DNA of 64,000 nt from positions 62,001-126,000 of the forward strand of contig NCSJ02000058.1 in the NCBI GenBank assembly GCA_002812745.2. Direction: 5' to 3'. Made by a program: the position numbers and the translations under genes. How positions within the stretch are numbered: the stretch's first letter is position 1; every line of letters starts with the position of its first letter. Of this stretch, positions 11,870-23,348 are shown piece by piece. Under the pieces are notes generated by a model, which made no database searches, had not been told where the DNA came from, and worked only from the letters and a program-made list of their open reading frames with translations. Source of the DNA: Scytalidium lignicola (lineage: Eukaryota > Ascomycota > Leotiomycetes).

Positions 11870-14800
11870 TTACCTGGCGATAGTTGCAAGTATTTGATTC
11901 AGACGTTGTGGTGTAAGCGTATCAGTAAAGTGATGATCCAGAGCCCTACGTTTTCCTTCCGCGATGGCTCCTTGCCGTTCCAACGCTTGGTCTAAATTCC
12001 ATAGATTTGACCTAAAACCAATGGAGCCTATCGCATTTGGGCAGAGGCTGAGCCCCATCCCAATCGCTGTCCAATGCGTTTCTTCGGCCTTCCTGAAGCG
12101 CTGGTGCTTAAAATAAGCACGTCCCAAGTGATTGTATATGTTGCACCAGTGATCAACTTCAGAACTGAAGGCCTCGAGTTGACTAGATGTGCGATCTCCC
12201 CGAAGAAGAGTGAAGTTCTTTCTGGTGAGCGTGCTAAGTGGAAGCCGACGACGGATATATTCCTGTCCTACGACCTCGATGACGGACCATTTTTCTTCAT
12301 TTCGAAGATAGTTGATTTGTTCTAGCCATGACTCTGGATTCCCCCCAGTCAATGAGAGCAGCACACCAATATTCCGATATTCATGTTCCATAAGATTCCT
12401 AAGTGCTTTAGCTTGATCACCAGCGCCATCTGCCACCTCGATCCGGCATAACAGGATCCTTGGGTAGAGTAAGACTTTGAGCACGTGGTCATTACCCATG
12501 CTTATTAAAAAGGGTGCAAGACTTTCATCGATGATTCTCCTCGCCGCTGCCTTGCTGTCAATATCACCAAGTTTTGCCAAGACATACACTTTTCCAACAG
12601 CAGCAGCAAATATCTCTTTATCTCTCCTAAAGTTCGGTGCATTATGAATCGAGAACGCTTCCATGATGTTGCAAAACAACTCAAGTGACTCTTGGAGGCG
12701 TCCTTCTTTCCGAAGGCATTCAGCTAACCACAAGACTGCTGGGAGCGACGAGCCTTCACAGCCGATTGTACAAGCTCTCGCTTCCGCGGTTGCCTCCGAT
12801 GGAGACAGTTTGCCGCTCCTCACTTTAGCGAGGTGAAGTTGCCACTCTGCAATGAGTGTCGGATTGCCGCCGTGAACATCTTCCTTCATTGCCGTGATAG
12901 CATCTTGAAGATACTTGATGGCCTTGTCGATTTTCCCTGCAGAGGCGCTCATTCGACCAACTTGGAAGAGAAGTTGGGCAAATTTTTCCACTGGTAGCTT
13001 GTTCTCCCTAATGAATTTCCTCATTGCATCTGAGAAAGCATGACGTATAACAACAAGAGCGTGACGGAAAGGCGTTAACTCATCAACCACGAGCTTCCTG
13101 ATAGTGCGGTCAAGCATGAAGTCGTCCCAATTTTCTTGGACACCTTCATCCGCCATTGCTATTTTCTTCAATAACTCTTCGATCAGCCAACTGACATACT
13201 TGTGTCGCTCCTCTATCGAAAGACGTCGATAGATCCAGCTATGAACCACTGGATGAACCCAACATGCCCTCGAAGTGACCAAGGAGAAATTGCAAAGAGG
13301 TCCAATTGCCAGTTGCAACTCGTGATTTGGCCTCTTCTTGAGGTTGCTGTCATAGACTGCCTTAAGCAAGCCGGCGGGGCTTTGTTGCTGCTCGAAAAGG
13401 TCTTCGAGGCCATCGATTGGAGTGGACCCGTTACTGTCCCTGAAAAAGACTTGGCCTTCCGAAAGCTTCCTTAAGGATGGTAATGATTGTGCGTCAAGGA
13501 AGCCAAGTAAGTCTAGGAGTATCGCTGGATGGGATTTTGAACCAGTGTGCAAGCCGCCTGCGATCTTCTGATAAGAGATCTCCCAGGTAATCAATATAGT
13601 CTTCTGCTGTTTATCGACTGACGAAGCTGTCTTCTTGAACAATTCACTATGAAGTTCGATATCTTGATACAAACTGATGAAACCCTCCATCGGTAATTGC
13701 TCTTCTCGCATGTATGATGTAGCTTGTACGATAGCCAATGGGAGACCACCGAGCGTCTCCAGGAATTTTTGGCCTTCAGCTCTGCTGGCCTTAGACAACA
13801 GCTCGCTTGGCATACATCTTTTGAGAAGCGCAAGGCCATCTTCAACAGTCATCTCTTTCACACGAATCCCATTCTGTGCAGGCACCATGTCTTCCATGCC
13901 AATGAGGCGTGATTGCCTAGTTGTAACCAAGACCTGGCCATGAGCTACAAAAGGGATATAATTTATAAATTTGAATTGTTCGAAGTCCGTCTTTCGCTGA
14001 TTTCCTACAAGGAGGTCGAGATCATCAGCATCGTCGAGAACAAGAAGCCAGGGGCCAGTATCTTTTTTAGCCAGCTGGTCCCTGACCGTTTCAAAAATTT
14101 GCATTTTATGGACGGCATTGAATTGTGGTACGAGCTCTTTGGCAATGGCGAGGTACCCAGACTCGATGTTGTCAAGATTGTTGGCCCTGATCCAGAAAAC
14201 GGACTGTGAAGTACTGGATCTTCGAGCATATTCAAACGCAATCTGGCTTTTTCTGTAAACAAACATTGATGAGTCAGCCAACTGCGATGAATCTCCTCGA
14301 AACTGTGAAGCTGGCCTCACCCAATTCCACCTAAGCCATGTAAGCACACGGTCTGACGGGATGGAGGAGAACTGTCTAGGATTGTCTTAATCTCCGAAAG
14401 CTCTGTTTCTCTTCCCGAGAATATGAAGTTGGAGTTGGATGTGTCCGAGTATTTAGGTAGTGTAGATAGTAACCCTGCGCCTCTCAAGTCTTCACCATCT
14501 GCCACATGATCTGCATCAGCTAGAATTCACCGCAGCAAGAAACAGTGGGAACAGCTTAGAGGTGATTATCTACCTACATACTGCTTTCCCTGCACTTAGA
14601 CTATAAGCACATCTTTCTAGTTCGCTTCCACTACGGGTCAAGTATGCCTCCGTGAAGGCATCAACATCATCCAATTTCTGCCACTGGTCCAACGCCACAG
14701 TGTCAATGCCTCGATCAACATCAAATCGAAAGTATACACCTGCTTGAGACAACTCTTTGCCTCGATTATCTCTGGCAAATTTCTGGGCTTCTTTGTGCGA

Positions 14801-15809
14801 GTTTATTGCTAGATCAACGCAAGTCTTGACTACATTGTGGATTTTGAGCTGCGATAGTTCAAGTCCTTTGGGGTCGATCCATCCAGTTCCAATGCTCACA
14901 ATGGACTTGAAATCTGTACCTGGCCAGAGTGATTTGGCTTCGTTGATGACTTCCGAGATTGGGTTGTTGAGATGAAGAGCTCCGTCCACAAAGACTGCCC
15001 TTGAGGCTCTTAGTTTAGTTGGTTCGAAGAACAGAGGCGCTGCCGATGTAGCTTTAGCGACTTCCCAGATAAAGCAATCATAATTCTCTTCTGTTGCCTG
15101 CCATGTAATGTATGAACGAAGTAGTACCGGGTGTACTGTCTGGGCACGAGTTGCGCAAACGAACCTGGACAATGTCAGCGTCAGTCTATCGGATCCAGGC
15201 TAGGGGGTGTGGTAGGTTAAAGCTTCCAAGTGTCAAGCGCTACGAGTAATTAAAGAGAACTTACACCTTGCAATTCGAATCCTCTTTCTCTTCGCAGAAT
15301 TTGGCGTCTTCTCTAAGCCCTTGAGTCGAAAGGACATCTTTTATCGCCTCCTCAAGCTTTGAAGCATCAAAGTATGGCCTTCCGAGCACTCCGCCAATAG
15401 CTCGAGAGAGTGTGCTAGGATTCTCCTTGAACACGATTTCTGACACGTGTCTGAATACCATGATGCACTCGTCAATGGACATCCGCAGTCGACCAAGCAG
15501 GATTGCGATAAGCCTGCTCTGCGTCAGCTCTTTTATTCGTGACAGGGGAATGAAAAGCAAGGTCGGCGCACCTCCAGTAGATGTCCCTCCAATCAAGTCG
15601 AAATAATTACAAGGTCTTGGGATCTCTGGAAGATTTTCATCTCGTTGAATGGTTCGGAAAAGTCGTTTCAAGATCAACAAGATTGCCATTCCCTTGACTC
15701 CACCGCCATCGAGGGACAGAAGCCGGCGAGGCGGTATAGTGACTCGCGCAACACGTATGTTGCTAGCAGTGCGATTATTTACTGAGACCGACATGTTGTA
15801 GTTTGTCAC
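11870..15809 (-). CDS. NLR-like receptor: patatin phospholipase + NB-ARC + helical repeats
   Basis: Fungal STAND/NLR-type protein of about 1234 residues. Exons 15809-15265, 15164-14578, 14510-14321 and 14252-11870 (phases agree). The effector is a patatin-like lipase: oxyanion loop DGGGVKG at 34-40, nucleophile Ser77 in GGTSTGG, catalytic Asp242 in DGALHLNNP. The NB-ARC ATPase follows: a GRE motif (FIFSGRETELSEI), the P-loop GLGGIGKSQIA near 437-447, Walker B WLLVLDDADD near 509-518, a TTRQSR sensor and GLPLA near 610. The C-terminal 400 residues are helical with TPR-like spacing (AIKYLQDAIT, RFRKAEETHW). Family knowledge: ligand sensing by the repeats opens the NB-ARC switch and frees the lipase, as in proteins of vegetative incompatibility. 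A second start (15794) is possible. The 14577 splice donor is chosen for frame and is the least certain junction. Confidence 0.88.
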
Positions 15810-17212
15810 AGGCCTACATCATGTTGTGAACCTCAAAGATATCGGTCCAGAGGGAGCGATCGCGAGGCTCTTGGGCATCAACGCCCAGTTTGTACTGTGT
15901 AAAAGACGCCACTCACGTGGTAGAGCCATTTTTATCGATACAGAGTCAATTCAGAAAATGTATGTATTTACTACAAGTCTCTTCGGAGCCTCGACCCACG
16001 ATAGAATGAAGATTAGTCTCGTATTAAGGCCCTGCCCACGTGTATATGTGATAGTAGCCATGGTGGTGATAATGGAACAACCTTCTTCCCTCTTTTTCTC
16101 CTATTTCTTGCACTGTAATTGACTATAGGCCAATCACTACCCATTGCCTTTGCGGAGTACCTACGACTCTATATCGCTACCGTACGTTTCAACCGTACAA
16201 CTGGATAGCTCTCCTACAACACATATCAAGACGGATAATTGAGTTAAATACATGCATTTTCAAGCTTATGAAGAAGGAAAATTAAGAATAGCCAACAAAT
16301 CAATTTAAAAAAAATGCTTCAAAGGTCTAGGAAACAAGTGGTTTCTAAGGACGATTCAATAGTTTAAAATGCTCTTATAAATAGAAGCTCAGATCCATAG
16401 AATGATAGAACCAGTAAATTTCACCTCATATTCAGTACTATTATTGGCCTATGTGCAACATCCATTGAAATACTCGGAGTATAGAACAATAAAGCATAAA
16501 AGGAACAAGTGCCTTAATTTAGCTAGTAACTAAATATATTCAAACATACGGAGGTCGCGGCAAAAGGGCGCTAGTAACGCACGTGCCATATAGTCTTACA
16601 GTGAGCAAAGTGCCTAAAGCCTACTATAATTACAGCGTATTACAGGGCCATCGATAGCCTGAAGCTCGCTGTAATTACAGGGCACTCGCAACTTTAAATT
16701 ATTTAGCGTCATCCCAGTTTCTTGGCAGATTCTGATGACCTTTTGCTACAAAGGTTATTATTGGTTAAACATCAGAGAAGCTTACTCGGGAAAATTTTAA
16801 AGCCGACCCACTTTCTTGCTGATTACTTACCACGGTGTCAGAGGTTATGGCGCAGGGAATAGGCTACTACGCATATATCTTGTATGGGACAGAGACTCAA
16901 TTGGCTGCTAGTCTTGATGATGTACAGTACATAGGGGTGTGTGTGAAAATCCTTCAACCGTAGCCGACCGTAAGCTCCCTGAGCTGTGATTGGTTGTGCT
17001 ATTACATAAGCACCATACTCTCTGACACACGGACGCGCTTAGTAGTAGGAAAGGGGTATTACCGCTTACTTTCCTCCCTACTTTCCCCCTACTAATCCTT
17101 TTCCATTCGACCTAGTGTAGATATCAAGTCAGATCCACACAGCATGTTTACTGTTCTGTTGGTCTAATTCTCAACTAATTTGTCGTTGATTCTTCCGGAA
17201 TTTCGTTGGCTA
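15810..17212. other. Intergenic region between NLR and surface-protein genes
   Basis: 1.4 kb with divergent genes on both sides, so it holds two promoters. The middle (about 16240-16560) is AT-rich. An inverted repeat at 16627-16677 is listed separately. No open frame looks like a gene. Confidence 0.6.
16627..16677. repeat. Perfect 11-nt inverted repeat (hairpin)
   Basis: TAATTACAGCG at 16627-16637 is matched by CGCTGTAATTA at 16667-16677 with 29 nt between. The block ATTACAGGGC also occurs twice as a direct copy (16640 and 16674). Could be a small folded element or an operator; function unknown. Confidence 0.5.
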
Positions 17213-17968
17213 ATGGGTCTACGCGCCACGATGGCATTTGTCATTAACTTCATACTCGTCGCCCTTCTCTGCCTTATTATTCCTCGCGCAACTGCCACTA
17301 GCTCAAGCTCCGGTAAAATCGAGCTCTTCTCCGATGAATCTTGCACCGATCAGGTTTCTTCGAAGTCCTCCCCTATTCCTCTCGATGTATGCATTTTGGG
17401 TTCTGCTACGGGCGAGAGGTCCTATTCCTTCATTGTTCCCGACAAGCCATACTGTGAGGATGGCAATCGACCGGACCTAGTACTCTTCCAGGACCCCTGC
17501 TGCACTGATGGTGTAGCAAACTATATTCCTAATGCGCTGTACGGTGACTATGGGAACGGTTCGTGTCAACCCCTTCTTGGCGGAGACTTCGTGGCCTACG
17601 TATTCAGTTGTGGTGATTTTCCGATTCCAACGCCTTCCATCTTGTCGATCCATTTTACCTTTCCTGCACCATCTTCAACCACCTCTATGTTTCAAGGGTG
17701 TCCGGCTACTAGCAGCTATGCGCAGTCAACGTCGTTATCGAATGGAGAATCCGCGCCACAAAAAACAGTTAATGATTCGCCTTCGAGTACTACCATGCCA
17801 ACAAGCTCAATCACCCCGATCAATGGAAAAGCAACCGCTGTACGAACAAGTTTACCATCATCAACATCTACGAAGTCAAGCGCTAAGAGTCTCTTCATTC
17901 AAAGGGGGATTGTTTCCAGGGTTTTATGCGGAGGAGTCCTTAGCTTATTAGTAGCTCTACTTGCATGA
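17213..17968 (+). CDS. Small secreted, probably GPI-anchored Cys-rich protein
   Basis: Single-exon gene of 251 residues from the ATG at 17213 (245 from 17231, equally possible). An N-terminal signal peptide (FVINFILVALLCLIIPRATA) leads into a domain of about 130 residues with some ten cysteines, including a CC pair (FQDPCCTDG) and several NG/GN turns. A Ser/Thr-rich stalk follows from about residue 150, then a small-residue site (SAKS) and a hydrophobic tail (LCGGVLSLLVALLA), the layout of a GPI-anchored cell-surface protein. I do not recognise the Cys domain. It sits between an NLR gene and a C2H2-DUF6590 gene. Confidence 0.75.
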   Translation: MGLRATMAFVINFILVALLCLIIPRATATSSSSGKIELFSDESCTDQVSSKSSPIPLDVCILGSATGERSYSFIVPDKPYCEDGNRPDLVLFQDPCCTDGVANYIPNALYGDYGNGSCQPLLGGDFVAYVFSCGDFPIPTPSILSIHFTFPAPSSTTSMFQGCPATSSYAQSTSLSNGESAPQKTVNDSPSSTTMPTSSITPINGKATAVRTSLPSSTSTKSSAKSLFIQRGIVSRVLCGGVLSLLVALLA

Positions 17969-18576
17969 TGTCACATTCTTAACTGTACTATAAATAGAGT
18001 TTAAAGCATATAGGAGGTACCAATAGTTGCACAGTTGTACCTGGTAATATTTTGCACCCCGCTAATATATTTGACAAAAGCCACATTATATGTTAGTACA
18101 GGAAACAGAAACTCTAGAAGCCAGAGAACTATCTACTCTGTAAGATTATGAACCTCAATGCTATTCTTTTAATTATAGATAAACTACAGTTCCCTTTTCT
18201 ACGCCATTATCTAATTACTAACAATTACCTGTGATACTTTATCACGCTGTAAGATCATAGTAGGAGCGATATGATAGATGATTTGATTTGTATGTAATTA
18301 ATGAAATATAATGAAATAAAGTGCCATAATAATAAACAAGTTATTCTAAAATTACAACTTAATCAAAATTTGAGGTGAATTGTAAAGGTATCAACAATTT
18401 ACCAGCCGGACATTACATGACTCGATTAAAAGTCAAGACCTTTAACGTTTAAGTTATCAATTTTTAGCCTACTTTTAATATTTCCCTTCAACTTTTTACG
18501 TTAAGAAGTTAAGAACAATTGAATATATGAATGTAAAGTAGAAAAGACACTTTTAAAAAGAGACAAATTTCCTATC
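17969..18576. other. AT-rich intergenic region
   Basis: Convergent ends of the surface-protein gene and the DUF6590 gene. The sequence is AT-rich with no open frame or repeat that I can support. Confidence 0.6.
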
Positions 18577-21025
18577 TTATATCAATTCCTCCAACTTATT
18601 AACAGCCTCGTAATTAGCTAAAAGTTGATACATAAAAGAGGCATCCACCTTCCCAATGAATAATACCTTGACATTGTGTTCCACGGTATAAACCTTAGAA
18701 TAGTTGATTCTAGATGCTCTATCTAGCTTGTTTCTCATGTCGCCAATCACAACCTTGATGGGAGGTTTCAAGGCCTTAACATCTTCTCCTTTTTGTGGGC
18801 CTGGTGGGTCCTCGGACGAGTATACTATAGAGTGCATTTCTGGATCTACCCCACGCGTTGTAGTTCCGCGGCCCCTATAAGTTAAGATGGGACTGTCATC
18901 TGACATTAGTATTATGAATCATAAATGCATGGCAATTAACATACATGCAGGTACTATGCCCAGGGTGACGGGAATTGATAACTATAAATCGACGAATTGA
19001 GCAGTATACTGTGGCACCAGTCTTAACTTCAGGTTCGTTTTCGGTGTCTGTTCCGGTAGAACCATAGGGTTCACTCCAAAGAAGTTGGAATATCTAAATG
19101 GGATTAATGAATGTAAAACCAAAGACATGTTCGTTTCTTAACTTACATGTCCTATTCTAAAGTCCGCAGACGTATGAACTTTATAGACTAGAAATAAAGT
19201 TATTAAAGTTCAATCAAATGAGCAAAGAAGCCACGGGGTTAATCCAACTAGAAAGATTCTTACCTGTATCATCTTCCTCTTCCATCTCACTTGATAACTC
19301 ATTGGAATCATCCTGTTGGCTTTCATTTTCGGCCATTACTGAATTATTAACCACGTCGCCACCCGATATTGTGCCGTGGGATTTAACTGTTTCATCATCG
19401 CTGCTGTTATCATTATCGCATTCATCATCCAGAATACCATTCAAGTTTAGTAATGCTGCGAGGCTTATTTCTCGCTGATGCTTGCCTACATGGAGTATGT
19501 ATCCATTTTGAGTATCTGCAGGGGCTGTGGAGCAAAACGGACAAAGCTCTTCCTCGATATTACATGGAACCAATCGCCTTGAAGCAGATAAAATATCGTT
19601 CATCTGAGTGTCGATGACAGATTCAGCATAAATTTTACTGAAATGATGCTGCAATGATCCTCTAGATTTAAATGAGCTTCCGCATATTCTACAATGCCAT
19701 TCTGTGTTCGACCGATGGACCTAGAATTCATGGTCCCTCCATTCTTGCCATGACTGAAAGGTGTGATCGCCAAGATCGCAGTTAGTAAAAGGACAAATAT
19801 ACGGTTCAAGGTCATTATAGACGTGTTTCCTAGTAGAAATTAGTAACATCAAGGGATATGTCAAGTTTTGCTTACTTCCAGCTCTTGTGATTCCAAATAC
19901 TTAGACTATCACCACAGAATGGGCATTGAAATGGAGTGCCGTATTGGTAGTCTTTGGGTAAACTTGGCACACGTCGTTGGCGAAGTCTATCTGTTCCAGA
20001 AAGGGTAGATAATGTGGTTGATTCTGATTGTCCATCAAACAGAGATGGTTCGGAGAACTCTGATCTCGTGGTAACCGATAAATCTGTACCTCCCACACTC
20101 GAATCATCGTCGTTTGTGGATAAACCAATTTTGGCTTTGCCATTAAATGCATATCGCCTTTGAAGTCTCTCTCGTCGTTGCCAATTTGCTTCACCTAACT
20201 TCCTGACAAGACCAATATCCAGTGAAGGGAATTCATCTTGAATGACTAAAGCTAACGCACGAGCAGGCTCTGAAATCCCAGAAAGGCCGTCAATAAAGGC
20301 TGAGTTTTTGTAGTAGGTAACGGAATAATCGGTAGCTGGATTATCAAGTGAAACTGATAGGTCAGTTAAGCTATCTATATAGGAACTTAGATCTTCAATT
20401 ATATCTCCAAATGAGTAGTCATCAATTGATACTTCGGAAGACGTGTCTGAGTCTGAACTGTCTCCCTCAGTATTTTTTTCATCGGAATTGCTAAGAAAGG
20501 GATATTGAAATTCAATCTGTTTCATGGACATAGTTGATATTTGAGTTAATTTGCCAGCCAATTCCTCTAGTTTAGCAAATTTAGGAAGGGCGAAAGACCA
20601 ATCATATTGAGGCAAGACTTTAGGGACTTAATGACAATAGAGTCGTTAGCAATTCATGTTCACGATATTTCTTTGTTTGACAGGCATGTGAGCGTACCTT
20701 TAGACACTGCATTAGCCCACAATGCTAGTAAACTCAGGCAAGTAGCTTCGAGGTTCTTTGATCGAGACAAGATAGAGTCAAGATTACCGGTTCGTGTTGA
20801 AAACCCCTCATTCCACATATAAAATTTTTGGAACTCATTCCTCAGGCTCTCGTACAATGATTTTGATTCTGATGTAGTAGCTCCTGCTGCAATGATCCGC
20901 AAGAGTTCCGTAAAAGCTGCAGTGGCAGCATCAAAGAGGCATGTCGCTGGTCCATACTCCAGTTCATCTTGTTCATGCGGTATCCCTTGACTCCAAGAAA
21001 ATAAGTCGGCCACTTTAGGATTCAT
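18577..21025 (-). CDS. C2H2 zinc-finger / DUF6590 protein interrupted by an in-frame stop
   Basis: Exons 21025-20698, 20626-19876, 19829-19264, 19187-19147, 19093-18945 and 18892-18577 fit in phase and give about 716 codons. The helical N-terminus (CLFDAATAAFTELLRIIA) is a common start of fungal signalling and STAND-associated proteins. An acidic middle is followed by zinc-finger-like blocks: FQCPFCGD, YICPFTNCD, WHCRICGSSFKSRGSLQHH and ELCPFCSTAP with HVGKHQREISLAAL. The C-terminal 170 residues are a DUF6590 domain (IFQLLWSEPYGSTG, then TYRGRGTTTRGVDPEMHSI and SRINYSKVYTVEHNVKVLF). A TAG at 19733-19731 replaces one residue inside the finger block, between WRDHEF and VHRSNTEWHC. No intron can remove it without deleting conserved sequence. 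Either a pseudogene, a readthrough case or an error; a C to T change of CAG would give it. Confidence 0.75.
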
Positions 21026-21456
21026 GTCTATCAGATGTGCCGGATTGCTAGAAATAGCTATAAGCTCCCAGTAGATAATCAAGCTGCATGTATCAGCTTA
21101 CTCCGATAATAGTCACTTAGAAACATGAGCAGAATTCGAGAGGCATAAATGGTCTTGTTAAATAAAAGGGATAGAACAGGTTATTCGGTGTCTAATATAT
21201 GAAGGCATCTGACCGGCTATCCATTTTATGTTCTCACCAATGGGAAGGAAGGCACATTGGGCAGGGACGCATCATGCCACAAGGTGACAAGAAGTGGGGT
21301 TTCAGCCTCACTTCTCTTATAAGAGGAAACCCCTCAGACGTAGATTATCGGTTGATAAAATATGTTTCTATTGATTTTATGTATATATACTTTTGATTCT
21401 GATAAGAATATTAACACCACAGTTTTTGTAGAACTCTAAGCAGGAATCGATTATCT
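21026..21456. promoter_or_regulatory. Divergent promoter region
   Basis: 431 bp between the starts of the C2H2-DUF6590 gene (minus) and the DUF7580 gene (plus). No open frame of note. The head-to-head arrangement suggests shared control (inference). Confidence 0.45.
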
Positions 21457-23348
21457 ATGGACCCTGTGACGACAGCTGCACTTGCACTATGGGTGGTTCC
21501 CCTTTTGATTTCCGTTGTCGAAAACTGCGAGTTCACCATCCAGCCTCTAATCACATATTGCAAATATGGAAAAGAAATTGGGAGAGTTATGTCAAACTAA
21601 ATGTCCAACGTACTGCCTTCCGTAATCAGTGCGAATTATTATTGCTAGCTGTTGACCAAAACCTGAACAATATTCTTGAGGACCGGAATCACCCAGCCCG
21701 AACCAATGAGCAACTATCTAAAACACTAGAAGACTTACTGGGAAGATCATATACGACTTGTATTTCTTTACTAAAATTCATAAATGAGACACTAAATGAG
21801 ATCTCAAAAAAGACCAAAANGTTTTAGAGATCTAGACAATAAGGTACGTTAATTTAATTGACAAAATGCAACCGGAAGAAGTTCAGCCAAAGTATTTGAC
21901 ACATTTACTCTTATTTATCGCAATACCCAGCATTTGATGATCTATCTCCTATACTAATCAATTAATACTAGAGATGCAAAGGTAAAGGACCTGTTTCTGA
22001 CTTCCCACAAAGGCTCAAGATCAGCTTTTTGAAAGGGCCTCTAACGAGTATTATTGATAAGCTACGAGATTATAACCAAGACCTCACAATGCTTTCCAAC
22101 CAGATACATAGTCTAAGCTCGTACTCAACACGTCTAACCAAGTCTACCCGGTCTAGGATAACGGTCAGCGCTCTCCATCTACAAACGACACGACATGCAC
22201 CCATCACGTTGTATGACATTCTAGCTAGTGGGTGGACATGTGATAGAAATATTGAACACGTTGCGAGCATATCACTTGATGTTGAAGAAGGGTGCCAACA
22301 GGCTACATCGATGATTCGGTTCAATGTGGCTATTAAATGCACCCGGTCGTCACTTCTATACAACCCACTCCGACTGGCAATAGAGTCCATTCCGAGTATT
22401 ACTAGACCACAGACACCACCATACAGCCCTTCCGAGAGATTACAGGATACTATTCGACAGATAAGCTTAAAAAATGGTCTGCAGTTTACCCCCAGCTCTC
22501 CTATCATTACTACTCCTACATCTACGACAAAAGATCTACCAAGTAGATCTAAGAACTTGGCAAGCTTACCAGTTAACCCCGATAAAATCCAAAAGCTCTG
22601 TGTATATCTCCGAGAAATTCAAGATCAAGCAGATGTTGAGCGTTGCATCGGCTATCTGGAGCCCACGGACAGTTTCAAACATTATATATATCAGATACCG
22701 ACATCGAAGCAGCTTGTGAACGACTCGAAATCAATATCCCTAGAGCAGATACTGCAATTGGCAAGGGAAAACGACTGGATTGAAAAACTGAAACTAGCTA
22801 GACTTCTTGCCCTTGCAGTTCTTCGATTCTACCATACACCATGGCTCACTGAATCTTGGAGCAGCAAAGATGTACACTTTCTTGGCAAGGATATCTTTTC
22901 GGGGCAAAACGAACTATTAGAGTATCCATATTTGAACGCTAAACTTACCATAACAACATCAAACAATCGACAAATTGAACCGCTGAACTACGACACATCT
23001 AGCCTGGCCATAAATAAGACGCTGTTTAACCTTGGCGTTGTGCTTATAGAGTTAGGATACGATAGTCCGTTTGAAACCTTGCGGGGAAAAGAGGCTTGTT
23101 GGGTCGGAATGCAGAGCCAAGTGACGGATATACTTATAGCAAGAAACCTAGGCAAACAGGTGCACAGAAAGTTGAATATGACGTATAGCAGACTTGTCCA
23201 AAAATGCTTGGACTGCAATTTTGGCGTTGCTACTGAGCTAGAAGACATTGAGTTGCAGAATGCGATCATGGAAGATGTGGTAAAGCAACTAGAATCGTGT
23301 ATGGACCAGTATAAGACGTTCAATTTACTTGCACCATTATATTCTTAG
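21457..23348 (+). CDS. DUF7580-domain protein with two frame breaks in exon 1
   Basis: Exons 21457-21843 and 21972-23348. The start MDPVTTAALALWVVPLLISV is the hydrophobic/amphipathic N-terminus typical of fungal DUF7580 and prion/incompatibility-associated proteins. The C-terminal domain shows the family blocks FYHTPWLTESWSSKDVHFL, a short PYL strand and LFNLGVVLIELGYDSPFETL, a kinase-like fold remnant. In exon 1 the frame shifts at about 21595 (a run of three A where four would keep frame, at RVMS/KLNVQRTAF) and returns at 21820, where an N follows AAAA; dropping the N restores KSFRDLDNK and the splice site. The two breaks compensate, so exon length is still a multiple of three. Probably a working gene with sequence errors, about 588 residues. 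Biochemical role unknown. Confidence 0.75.

Noticed and set aside
14317..15172. Patatin and NB-ARC parts as two separate genes
   Set aside because: The intron between them can be spliced in frame, the spacing is that of a linker, and patatin-NB-ARC is a known fungal architecture, so one gene is simpler.
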